Positions 22,862 to 34,900 of a stretch of DNA of 64,000 bases are shown in pieces. Where the stretch lies: NCBI GenBank assembly GCA_028532985.1, contig JANCIK010000001.1:4154001-4218000 (forward strand), given 5' to 3'. The stretch comes from Stropharia rugosoannulata. Its lineage: Eukaryota; Basidiomycota; Agaricomycetes; Agaricales; Strophariaceae. The notes under the pieces are model-generated. The model was not told the origin of the DNA. It saw only the letters and a list, made by a program, of their open reading frames with translations, and did not search any database. Made by a program: the position numbers and the translations under genes. How positions within the stretch are numbered: position 1 is the first letter of the stretch; every line of letters starts with the position of its first letter.

Positions 22862-24378
22862 GCATACATGCAACCACATCATCTATAATTGTCTATAATA
22901 TCTGATATGGTCTTCGATTTAGGTAATTGTAGGTGGTCTGCTTGGGAATACAAGTTTCTTCTTGGGTGGGCCAGTTGCCTTCTAAACATTCATAGTATGC
23001 AGTCAGTGAAATTGCATTCCCACGCGTTTGATAGTAGCTTGTTCACGGATGCGCATCAGTTTGGGGTCCATATTACAGATGTAGTAGGATATGATATATA
23101 AGTGATCCAGTTGCAATGCAATTTACTATGCAATGCATAATTTGATGTTTGAGAGCACTGTCTTTTACACGCAGTCGAGAAGGATTATTGCTGACCAGTG
23201 CACCGATTTTAGGGGCAGTACCGCCGTATTAGTGACGATTTCAACTTGAAGTTGGTAACTGGTTAAATATGTGCAAAAATCCGTACGTGTTCAATTTATA
23301 AATTAGTGGAGATAAGTCAATTTAAAGTGAATTTTCTGGCGGATATTGTACTATGACTATGAGATTATGAATGAAAGCTGCCTCTAGTTCACCCTTTTAT
23401 TATTTTGCAAAATAGGCAACAAGACTTACTCGTGGGAAAAAACATAGTAGTATTAGTAGAATACGGTTGATACACTGCTAACTGCGACGTTTCTAACAGC
23501 TATTTCGTGGACATCTATTCCTTGGGGAGCGCGCCAGTATCTCTCATTAACCCAAGCTGAAGAAAAATCCTGATCAGGATACGAAGACGCGGGCTCCCGC
23601 CGGCATGGTCATATGTCCTGGATGCGGGTAAAAATTCAATTGATGCGGAATTGCAAGTCACAAGAAAAAGTGTTTGTCCATTAGAGAGCGCATTCAGAGG
23701 GAGAGTGCGAACAGATTACACGCTTTGGCCGAAACCTACCTTGCCGAACTGCGGGGCCAAGTATGACTTATAAAGCCGCTGCTGACTGATTCGGCTTGTG
23801 TCTGGGCAAGCTAGATAGTGAGAATGAGTATCCTGAAATTGAACTCAGACTCCTCTAACTGGATAGTTGTTGTATACTTACAGTAGTGTGCCGGTGGGAT
23901 ACTGTACCATGCAAGAAACATATTCCACAGGGCGCAAGGAAGCTAACAATGTATCAGTACATTGTTTCAGAACAGCCCAAGAACAACCCAAAAACAGCCC
24001 AATGATGTAGTACTATGTGAGAGCCTGAGATACTTTACAAAGTAGCTCCTCATACACATATTAGCGTCGGTGGGAGAAATATGGGACGACGCTTACGTAT
24101 AAGCTATAGAATTGCATCCGTACACCAGTATTTCAATCCCTACCTTTGACTTGCCAATCACGTTGTTTATATTATTGAGACGAGAAGGCACACCGCATTG
24201 GACAATCCTTTGCCTAGACCGTCATTATTTTTTTTTCACAATTAAAACAGCATAAATACTGAGCTGTATCTCAAATTGAAGCCTACCAGACTCACCATCA
24301 ATCCGAATAACGGTGATAGTCCGTCTACCTGCTTATCTAGCTGCTGATTCTCTGATATACTACGTATAAAAATAGAGA
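22862..24378. other. Intergenic, AT-rich
   Basis: No gene is supported. A short repeat of AACAGCCCAA lies at about 23971-24003. A run of T occurs at 24228. A possible tRNA at 23820-23905 was examined and rejected. Confidence 0.45.
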
Positions 24379-24398
24379 ATGAGTCACCGGTGACTCAT
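24379..24398. promoter_or_regulatory. Perfect 20-bp palindrome with two AP-1/Gcn4-type sites
   Basis: ATGAGTCACCGGTGACTCAT is its own reverse complement. It contains TGAGTCA and TGACTCA, the two half-orientations of the bZIP (Gcn4/AP-1) site, spaced around CCGG. It lies immediately upstream of the avidin-like coding remnant. Binding is inferred from the word alone. Confidence 0.5.
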
Positions 24399-24412
24399 TC
24401 AATCACGCCCAG

Positions 24413-24840
24413 CTCGCCGGAATTTGGTACAACCAAGTCGGCTCTAGGTTGACCTTCCAGAAGCGGACGGCACTCTGACTGGAGAATTTTACTCACGTAT
24501 TGGACAAGCGTATGAATCCTACCCTCTTTCGGGAAGGTTCAACATTAGGACACGAAACAGAGGAGTACCCATGGGGTGGGCCGTGTCTTTTCAGCAGTCG
24601 AACTCCACAACTACCTGGAGCGCCCAGTACTTCAGCGGTGAAGAGGAACGTATACTCGCACACTGGGTAATGGCACTGAGTGTTGAGCCAGACCAGCTCT
24701 GGCAGTCGACCCATTTAGGAACCGCTGTATTTTCTCGCAGGGAACCCACCCCAGCTGCTCTCGAAGCAGCGTCAAAGGTTACCTTCGATGTTACACACCT
24801 GGAGGGAGTCCTTGGCGAATACGCTGCAAGAAACAAGTAA
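24413..24840 (+). pseudogene. Fungal avidin-like (biotin-binding family) gene remnant
   Basis: The conceptual product follows the avidin/streptavidin/tamavidin family from end to end. It reads LAGIWYNQVGSRLTF, then after a one-base shift DGTLTGEFYSRIGQAYESYP, LSGRFNI, GWAVSFQQSNSTTTWSAQYF, ILAHWVMALS, LWQSTHLGTAVFSR and an extended tail to the TAA at 24838-24840. The biotin-contact positions N..GS, Y, TTW, HW and LW are present. The usual Asp of the 'VGxDxF' strand (Asp128 in streptavidin numbering) is Ala here (LGTAVF). Codons before about 24465 are in a different frame from those after it, with one base missing, and no splice pair explains this. No ATG precedes LAGIWYN in frame after a TGA at about 24378. 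It is either a pseudogene, an assembly error, or has an unseen upstream exon. Confidence 0.75.
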
Positions 24841-26077
24841 TTGGATCGTTGGACAATGGGAAGATGTATTGGATAAGTAGCATGAATATATACGTGACAT
24901 TTAACGAAAGAAATAACTCATAAACTAAGCTGTCAGCGTTTCTCGTTATTGAACTTTTACTCCACCGTCTTGCTTCGAAACATAATACCGCTTCAAGGGC
25001 TTTGATCGCGACAAACTGGGTTTCTTTCCCTCATATATAGTTTTGTCCAGAGGTTGATCTATGCAAGCCTTGGAAGATTTGTATTTCTTCTTCCCGCATC
25101 CTGGATAGCGATGAAGAAGTGAGCTGAGGTGGAATGATTAGCAGGAAGGACAGATTCTCACAGACTGGGACCAAATCAATGTCGTGTGCGTGATCCGGGG
25201 CGCATTGGAGTGCCTAAAGTAAAAGGGGTATAGTCGACGTTTTAAGTGATAATGCAGAGGCCTGGAAGACGACCAGAACAGATCTGAGCAAGACGGCTGG
25301 GACCCGTAAGGGACTGCCTGATTCAAGAAGTGCATATGTACACATGCACGGGGAACATTGAACAGGGACAGCAGTATGCGCTCGGAGGCTCTGCTAACAG
25401 CAGACTATTTAGAATGGGCGGGGTGACCTATACATATGATCGGAGGTGACTGGGGATAAGGACAGAGTCGGCCTAACAAATGTGCTTGCAAGTGTCACCA
25501 AAGACCGATAGAGACCATATGCATAAACAGTCGAGCGAAAGGCGAAACAAGTGGGCAAGAACTTGAGAGGGGATCAGCGAAGACGTGGGAAGGAAAGACA
25601 CAAGAAGGGGCCTGCTGGGACACTGGGCGGGTGCATGATGTAAGCAGGACCCTACAACAACTACCATATTTAGACATTCCCCCTAACGCCCACAACTTAT
25701 CCTCGAGATCATTCAGCCATACAATACTTAGATAACATAGACACAGGCACTTATAAAGACATTCCTAACATCTGGTATTCGGGATGAGCATGCTGAATAC
25801 CACGTGAGTAGTAGCTATACATACCACGCATTCATAGAAGACACTCCCTGCCGCGGACGAGGACTGGGTACTGCACAGAAGCATCTCTAATCTTACATGC
25901 ATTTCAAATAATCTCTGCTCCGCCATTCGCAATGCTTGTGCAATTAATGAGGCAAAGTCAAAGTAGAATTCAAATTTAGGAATAGACACGCCAATTGGAC
26001 GTGGTTTCTGGAAATGACAAGACGACGGGGTTTACGCGAAGTTATATACAAGCCAGATGCAGAGCTATGTCTAACAA
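24841..26077. other. Intergenic
   Basis: 3' flanks of the avidin-like remnant (+) and of the intact CoA-transferase (-). Short frames on both strands have no motif. I see no RNA gene. Confidence 0.45.
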
Positions 26078-27816
26078 CTAAGCAATAACACCATCCGCGC
26101 GAAGTGTCCCTATTTCTGCCTCAGAGAGCCCCAGATCTTCCTTTAGCACCGCTTCAGTGTGAGCACCCAGCTCTGGACCCGCCCATGCTGGCTGTGAATC
26201 AACACCATCCAAGACGGGGAACGTTCCTTGCATTTTCACGGTCCAATCACCCACCGGTACGTCTACGAGCGCTCCCCGCTTGGCATTCTGCTCATTTTCG
26301 ACCACCTCTTTGATAGACTGCACACGGCCCACCGGCACTCCAGCAGCATCCATCACCTGAACGACCTCGTCTGCCGTGTGGGTGCGTGTCCAGGATGAAA
26401 TTGCACCCTCGATCTCGACCTGCGCAGCGACGCGTTGCGGATTGTGAGCGTAAGCGGGGCCGATGAGGTCTGTTCGCCCAATAGCAGTCATGAGGCGCGC
26501 GTAGATAGCGTCCCCGTTACCGCCAATGACAACATACTCTGATGGAACGCTCGTCATGGAGAGGCAGGGATATGCATTTGTGGGTACAATCCCAGTCACT
26601 GAGGAGCCAGAGGGTCCGCGTATCTTGATCATTTCAGATCTTTAGATTGTGCTGAACGTATAGCATTTACCTTTTCTTTTCTGTCGTACTCTGGTATGAT
26701 ACCTTCCATTAGGTTTAACATGCTAATAGGAGGGTAAGAGACTGTTTGGAGGGAAACATAACAGTTTACACACCTTTCAACGATGCTGACATCGACTGTT
26801 CTTCCTTCAAACTGTCCTGGGGTGCGGTCTGCCTGGCGCTGGCGCGCGAGCAGGGCTAGGACCTGTATAATCAATACATATCTTGGTCGATGTTGGATCA
26901 GACCTACTGTTCCGAAGGCGGCATGTAATCCAGCAACGGAATCACCCAAACTAATATTCGGGCGCACAGGTGCCCCCGCTAGACGCCCGGTTTCTGGGTC
27001 CGGGTGTCCATTAATGTAGCGAAAGCCAGCCTCTGCCTCACAGACGGATGCATACCCCGGGCGGTGAGCCCAGGGACCCGTTTGTCCGTATCCGCTCACA
27101 CGTGTAAATATCAGGGATGGATGTAATGGATGTAGATCTGTGGGTCCCAGAGACCACTTTTCAAGGGCTGGCGAGGTCGGTAAAGAATATATGACAGGAG
27201 AGAAACTTTACTCACTGCCTGGCTTGAAGTTCTCCAGAAGGACATCACTTTTTAGGGCCAATTTCTTGACAAGACTATGCATTTACCGTTCATGGATCAG
27301 AGAGTTGTTCCTTCACTGTTACAGAGAAATGGTTACACTCGGCCCTCTGGCTTACGCAAGTCAATTACCACACTTTTCTTGTTTCGAGCTATACTGCGAA
27401 ACCAGGGGCTCGTGCCGTCCACGTCGAGTTCACGCCAGACACGTAGAGGATCACCAATACGGGGAGGTTCAACTTTGATAACTTCGGCCCCGAACTGCCT
27501 AGATAAACTATAGTGATTAGGTCTTTGATCTGGAAAGCCGTGAGCTCTGGATATATGATCACCCTAGGAGTTGACCAGCAAATGGTCCTGCTATGAGTTG
27601 CCCTAGTTCCAACACACGCACTCCACTTAAAGGCAGACTACCGTCTGTGCCAAGATCATGGCCTGTCGACTGAGGGTGGATATTGCGTGATAGCAGTCTA
27701 TTTCGGAGAATAATGTTGATTGAGTCGAATCTAAAGATCTTCGAAAACGGATGAGACAATACACACTTCAATGAGCGCTGCGTAGCGCGATAAGTTAACA
27801 CTTTCAATGTCGACAT
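26078..27816 (-). CDS. CaiB/BaiF class III CoA-transferase (SUGCT-like), predicted mitochondrial, 473 aa
   Basis: Seven exons (27816-27563, 27498-27337, 27274-27216, 27167-26908, 26862-26774, 26722-26671, 26623-26078) join without a break to 473 aa. An Arg/Ser-rich N terminus suggests mitochondrial import. The class III hallmarks follow: LPLSGVRVLELGQLIAGPFA, FGAEVIKVEPP, GDPLRVWRELD, RNKKSVVIDLR, SDVLLENFKPGTLEKW, TRVSGYGQTGP, GYASVCEAEAGF with RYINGHPD, GDSVAGLHAAFGT, VDVSIVE, and IVPTNAYPC with EYVVIGGNGDAIYARLM. The enzyme swaps CoA between carboxylic acids. The nearest characterised group is mitochondrial succinyl-CoA:glutarate/itaconate-type CoA-transferase. The fifth intron (26907-26863) is 45 nt and stop-free in frame. 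A broken copy lies 5 kb downstream, and a PrpF-type isomerase beyond it. Confidence 0.93.
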
Positions 27817-28922
27817 TCCGACGTTCAGCGTATAGATACCTAACGTTGGTGGTCAGCTAGACGATAGTAATGGCTACTGCTGAGGTCCTAAAGGGCCAAC
27901 ACGAAAGTGGTAGTAAGACCAAGGACTCGTTGATGAATGTTAACGTTGAAAACAGACCACGGTTGTCACGAGGAAGGTTCAATCATGTTTGCGCGTGACG
28001 GTAAAGGGGGGAAATGTGTGAACACGATTTATAGGATTCTCACGCCACCATGTAAGTCGTAGCTAAAAACTTCAAGAAGGATGTTGAACTTTAGACAGTA
28101 GGACTTATGGATTAGGGCAACTAAAGATAAATTTGAAAGAGACTGTACAACAACTAAGATCATGACAATATTTAAATGGCTTACAAAAAAACTACGCTAA
28201 GACCAAGCAACCTATGTACTGCCTTCCAGGAAATTATGCGGCCGACTCCGGTATTTCCCACTGGTTGCGAAGGCAGCGTGGTTCTCTATAAACATGGATT
28301 TGGGATGAAATTCAATCTTCAGTCAGAGTGTTTTCTAACTGAGTTAGTCCTTTCGTATGCCAAGCTGATTTATATGTGGTGACGCCGCCGGATGGTAATC
28401 CCGCATTTGTGTGGTCTGCAAACAGTAGCGTTCAGGCTGCTACTCCCGCGCTCAGTAATTGTTGTTCGGGGACTCATACCTTCCTCAGCTTTTTCAAGAC
28501 ATGAACTAAGCAAATGTGCTCTTGCTAGGGGGCTGGTCCATGCGCAAAGCTATACGCCAAATCTACAGACTAATTCGCCACTGTGTCAGTACGAGTCACG
28601 ACCATCTTTGAGCTTAATTAATGAGAGTCTCACATCAGTTACATATAAACACACTTCCAAGTTCTCCCTCCACTGACTCTGGGATTTTGAAGGTTAAACG
28701 TGATGCCTTTGTAGCCTATCAAAGACCTCTCGTTGACCCTTTGGCTCTCGGTAGTAGCACAATAGGAACCGCCACTACCAGGCAGCTCGAACCACTCCAG
28801 ACAAAGGCATCCCTATAAGTGAGTATCGGACTCGGCGCTCTTGAGAAACATATTGTAAGATCGTGATTGACTGAAGAATCGTTTTACTGGTATAATTTAG
28901 ATATTGTAGATAGATGGTGACC
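27817..28922. other. Intergenic, divergent promoter region
   Basis: Lies between the CoA-transferase (-) and GCN1 (+), both transcribed outward. Small open frames (28176-28382, 28392-28676, 28621-28818) lack motifs and splice support. I see no RNA gene. Confidence 0.5.
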
Positions 28923-31900
28923 ATGGACGGAGCAACAGTGTTCAAAATATGTTTGAATTATGCTCCTGTTTCCTTATTTTCCCACGGTCATATTTTCTGA
29001 TCCATCGACGACATCGACGACACCAATCAGACAACCAATCGACGACGACTCGCAGCCTCTTTGTCGCTGTTGCCTTCCAAACTGCCTTCCAAAGCGACAT
29101 TCGCAAAGCTCAAGGCGAAAGAAACGGCTGCGGGCGTTATGAGCGCGTCCGAGATTCAGTCGTGGATATCAACCGCGGCTGTGGGCGAATCCTCAAGTAG
29201 CGGAGACGACCCGTATGTCTGGCAGCGCGATCGCGTTCTTTCAGATTGGCCAGCAGCACTTGAACATGCGCAAAGCGTACTACTCAACGCAAAGGCCAAG
29301 GAGCGAACCAGATTCTTGCGCGAAGAATTGTTGTCTCTAGCCAGGCATGGCAGTGCGTTCGTTGTATTACTTTGCTTTTCGAGGTTTAATGGGAATCAAT
29401 AGGCCTATCAATGTCCCAAATTATGGATGTGTTTGGATTGCTTACCCTGACATACCCGCGGTATGCGGATGGATCGTCGCAGGATTCAGTAGAGGCAGTG
29501 GGCATGGAGCTCGTTCGACGTGACGAGTTGCGTGGCACCGCAGCGGGAACGGAAGATGAGCGCAAGTTTGGCGTTGCAGAACAGATTATTGGATGGTTGG
29601 CGAATGAGATAGGGAGACTTGCGCGGCGTGGATCTGCAGAGTACGTCTCGTCAGTCTTTGCTACCTCTGTCAGCTAACATCGGCTCAGCACCTACGCCCC
29701 ATCGGACCTGTTCGTTCTCGAAAGCTGGGCGTGTGGGATCTATACCGTGTGCGTCAAGCATGATGAACACTTCCTAACGTCGAATGCATCCCGCTCTCTC
29801 ATAGGCTCGCTCGCACTAGTACTGGATATGATACAAGATTCATCGAAGGCGAAGCCTACGCTAAAAAGAGGCGCAACCGTACGTGCACGTCGAGCCTTGC
29901 GATCAGGTGGAAACAAAGTTCCAGAGGTGATTGGGATACTGTTGTCTACCACCAAAACCTATCCAAATCCGTCCCGTCTCGTTGAACTCCTTGGTGTGGC
30001 AATCAGCGTACTCATACGGCTCAAGCACATGACTGTCGAACCCGTTGCGCGCCTATCACAAGAGCATAAGGTAGTTTTTTTCATCTATATTGCGAGTTCT
30101 TGTTGTTAAATGCGCGTATGTATAGGATGCAGTCACCTCCGTTTACGGCTCCGAGATTCTGATGACAAAAAGCTCACTTCCTGAGCATACTCTGGTTCGT
30201 GCCCATCTGCTGGCGAGGTCTTCGACTCATAATCGTCATAGATGGCCTTGAACGATTTCATTTCCACTTTCATCACTACCCGAGATTTTACGACTTCGAT
30301 TGCCCCTGTAATCGAAAAGGCTTTATTGCGGTCACCAGAATATTCTCTAACCGGTGAGCCTTTCTTCCCAGTAACAAGTGTCATATTCTGAGTGTCACCT
30401 ACAGCGGTAGCGCAGTTTTTCACCGCATATACTTACCCACTCCCCACTGATACGTTTCAAAAGCTGCTGAACCAAATCATCAGCAGCGCCAAGTCTAGCA
30501 ACGCTACTGTCCGGGAAAGCTCGACAGAGCTTTTCAAAGCACTGTCTGTGCGACATGACCCTGAGGACCCGCACAATCTTGCCCGAGTAGCCGTTCCTGA
30601 ACTCGTTAATCTGCCGAAAACGGGTAAATCCGCTGGGCCCGACCATCGAATCGCCCTCTACAAAATGCTGTCCACGCTCAGTCCAGGCCGCGACGTCTCA
30701 TTGCCCATCGTCCAAGATATAACGACTCTCATTCCCAAAGAACCTCACGAAGGAGTAGCCACTCTTCTAGCTGCTACCCTCCCCGCTCATGTTGCATATC
30801 TGCTGAAAGAAGAATCTGTGCCCAAGGAGACGGTGCAGCTTATTGCCAAAGAAATGACGAGCTCGAAGGCACCTGTCAGGAAAGCATTTGTTGGGTTAGC
30901 AGGGACAATGTTTGTTGACAGCAGTGACATTCTTGACACCTCCAACGGGCAAGCGCTTGCTGAGGCTTTGTACCCGTCGCTCGAGTCCTGTCTGAAAACA
31001 GTGGCGGCAAATTCCATCACTTCCAGTGGAGGGCCATTCGAAGGTTATGTAGCGTTGGCCGTCTTGCTCGGCCCATTTTCTCGACACGAGAAACTCAGTG
31101 AGCATGTTTTTTTTTCAGTCCTTTTTCCTTCTGACGCTATCGCAGGTGCAACCATCTCGTCAAACACGGTTGTGTCCAGCATCACAGCGAGCGGGCCTAA
31201 ACAATCATTCCTGCTCTGGGACAAAGTGTACCAAAAGCTTACCACCCAAGATGAAGAACGATGGCTGCTTCGCGCGACCGATGCAGCCATGCTGTACTTT
31301 TCATCAGTTCTTGCCAAAAATGAGTCACTGCGGTATGTTTATTTGCCTCGCTTAGCGATCGCCAATACTGACGCACAACTTGGCTAGGTTGCAACTTGGA
31401 CTGATATACGTGCATCTGGCATTCGAAAGCCGATTCCAGGAAGTGCGCCGCATGACAAATGCTTCTATCGCTGAAAGTGCGGTCCGTTCCCCAGAATTGA
31501 CCCCTCGCATAATTAGAGAAGCAGTTTCTGCTTTCGTTTCTGCCCGTGCGCAGAAAGGTGGTGCTGTTCCGGGTGAAAGTGTAACTGGGCAATCCAAGCA
31601 AGGCCGATTGGCATCACTTCTTGTCAACTCGGTGTCGTTTGCTGTGGACACCGATGTAAAGCTGCGCGAAAATGCTGTCCTTAACCTTATCATCCTCACT
31701 CATCATAAATTTATATGTCCGTACGTATTATCCTAGTAGGAAAATTGGTTACTGACTGGTTGTTTAGGTGGCACGGGAGGGCAAGCATGGATCGACACAT
31801 GCCAGCATGCACACGTGGACCCCCATGACCTTGTCAGCTCCCGATTAGATGCAATCTTAAAGCTTGATCTGGATTCTACCATTTCAACTGGAAAGGTATT

Positions 31901-34900
31901 CGTTATCTTACTCCCACTAGATCAGTTTTAACAATATTCAGTCCGGATTTGCAGATGCTGCCTATGCAGCGGTCACTACATTGACATTCATTGCTCCCGC
32001 AACGGTGCTTCCTCGAATTGTTGATCAGCTCAAATCCGACCTGGATCCTGACGTTCTCAATTCTATATCTGACGAGGATCTCGCTATTTGGGCAACACCA
32101 GACGGCACTACATTTGTAGATGGTAAGCGATACTCAATTCTACATGGTCATTATTCATTTATTTCTTTAGTTCTATCATCGTCCCAGGCAGAAGTCAGGC
32201 CAAATAAGGGCAAGGATTACGAAATTGCTAAATGGGAAGAGGAAATCCGGAAGTCCCTAGCATCAAAGAAGGCCACTTCAGTAACACTTTCGAAGCAGCA
32301 GCAAGCGCTTGTTCAAGCGCAGCTTGAGAAAGAGAGCAAGATTCGACAACACGTAAATGACGTTCAGGCCCGCCTTGTTAGGGGACTGAACTTCCTCAAG
32401 AGCTTAATCACTGCTGGAGTTACTGACTTTGAAGTTTACATGTCTTCGATAGTTTCGCTTTTGCTCAAAGGCGCTTTAAGCCGCGGATCATTCCTCGCCG
32501 GGTCTACCGCATTCGAGACCTACATCGTAATAGCCTTTCTCTTTATTTTGTGTGAAGATCTAATATTCGTTATAGAACCTCTCGAAACTTACGTCAGATC
32601 GATTGGATATATTCCAGCGCTGGATAGGCATTGCTACCTTACGTTACTTGCAAATAGGCTCTGTCCCAGATGAACTCCAGGAAGAACCTTTGTTCAGTAT
32701 GTGAAAGTTGTAACAGTTGTGCAATACGTCTTACTGACCAGAACAGTGCTCGTAATCCGTGTCTTGTACCGCCTGCGTACGCTCTCTGAACAGGCGCCTT
32801 TCGATGTTGCGACGTTCGCGTATATAACCCCTTTGATCAGCCAAACTCTACTGAGTGGTGGACTACCGGGTCTTACAGAAGAAGATGATCCCATGGAACA
32901 GGTTGCTTTGGCTTTGGAAATTGTCAAGTACCATTGCAGTGAATGTATGTCCCCAGCAGCTTTATCGCTCCCCGATTACTGATACCGTTTTGAAGTTTCT
33001 AAGCCATCGTTCCCCCGACTGGAGATGATCGAGGACCTCATACATGTCATTCGAAGTCAACCCAATCTTGCAAAGGAAGCGTCTTCCGACATGATTGGGA
33101 TTGGCGAGGCCATTCATACCAATGCCACTCCGGCAGAAATTCGAGCCCTGCTCAAGGGCACACTCTTCCAAGAATCGTATGTCAGGAATTCATGCCTGCA
33201 GGCTCTTCAGGTACGCGAAGCTATCACTTATAGCTAGACATATACTTAGAACAAAGTAGCCTTTGGATTTGACTGATTTAGACTGGTCCCCTGAGCTCTG
33301 GATAGCATGTCACGACGACGATGAACAGAATGCGCGTTTGGCGACTCGTGTGTGGGAAGACAACGGCTTGGATGTACCAGAAACTTTCCTCGGCGATCTG
33401 CTTGTCTACCTCGGTATGTGAAGTTTAGGTTTGCTTGTCGACTATTATCTCACTGAAGAGGTTTTCTATTCAGGCCACGACAATGCCTATGTCCGGGCGA
33501 GCACTGCATCTTCTATTGCTGAAGCCGTAGAACTGTGGCCTCAGACCGTCCATTCAACTTTGTCGTCGTTGAAGGATTATTATCGCGATAAGGTCCGTTA
33601 CACGGGGCTCAGGGGATGATAGGCATTAATACTAATATTGCGTTTTGAATAGGCAAAGGTGTTAGCCCCGGAATTTGACCAATACGTTCGCCTAATTCCT
33701 CAGTTTTTTCCATTACTGAGACTCATGATTTTTCTTTTAGGGTATGGTTATTGCGCAAAGTCTCGACCGCGCAGATCCATGGCAAGCACGTGTTGCCACA
33801 GCAGAAACCTTCGAGCTCATCGCGCCTTCTTTCACTGAAGACGACTTGGAGCCGTTCTATTCATTCCTAATCGATGACCAGGCGCTCGGCGATCGCACTT
33901 CTGATGTTAGGCGGGGAATGCTTTCCGCTGGCACAGCGGTGATCGATATACACGGTGCTAAAAGGCTGGCGGCTCTTATCGCTGTCTTTGAATCGCGCTT
34001 GGGCAATTCGAGCGTATCCTCCGAGGCAGATGATTTTATCAAGGAAGCCGTCGTTATTCTTTTCGGTCGCCTTGCTCGCCATCTGCAGCCCTCCGACCCC
34101 CGTATCCCAGTTATTGTTGATAGGCTCGTGGATGCTTTGAAAACTCCCGCCGAACAGGTACAAGTAGCCGTGTCCGAATGTCTTTCTCCCTTGGTTTCCT
34201 TGATGCGGCCGAGACTGCCTACATTGGTGGATGGTCTCTTTCACGACCTATTTGAGGCGCCAAAGTATGCGACTCGCCGCGGCGCGGCTTACGGCCTTGC
34301 AGGTGCTATCAAGGGCACAGGAATTGGTGGAATAAAGGAGTTTAATGTGATCTCAAGATTAAAAACCGCGGCAGAGGAGAAGAAGCGTTACGAATTCCGT
34401 CAAGGGGTTATGTTTGCCTTCGAAACATTATCAAGCACACTAGGCCGACTATTTGAACCATATATCACATATGTTCTCCCACTCCTTCTGGCCTCCTTTG
34501 GTGACGCTACGACAGATGTGCGGGAAGCTACTCAAGAAGCGTCACGAGTGATCATGGGCAACTTATCTGGATACGGCGTCAAACTTATCCTACCAACATT
34601 GTTGGAAGGCTTGGACGAAAAGCAGTGGCGCTCGAAGAAAGGCTCTATAGAATTGCTGGGCATGATGGCTTACTGCTCCCCTCGCCAGTTATCGATCTCT
34701 TTGCCTATTGTCATTCCCCGACTGACTGGTGTGCTCACTGATTCTCATGCTCAAGTGCGAACTGCAGCCAACAAAAGCTTGAAGCAATTTGGTGAAGTCA
34801 TCAGCAATCCCGAGATACAATCTCTTGTTCCTGTTCTATTGAAAGCCTTAGTTGACCCCGCAAAGACACCTAACGCCTTGGCCGCTTTGCTGAAAATGTC

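Noticed and set aside
23820..23905. Possible tRNA on the minus strand (GAGTTCAATTTC plus matching AGTATCC/GGATACT ends)
   Set aside because: No A-box, the T-arm cannot form a 5-bp stem with a 7-nt loop adjoining the acceptor, and no cloverleaf results.
30133..30423. Antisense 96-codon frame inside GCN1
   Set aside because: The sense strand here encodes conserved GCN1 exons (NDFISTFITTRDF, EKALLRSPEYSL) flanked by good splice sites.
33867..34244. Antisense frame within GCN1
   Set aside because: The sense frame is a 400-codon conserved HEAT-repeat exon.
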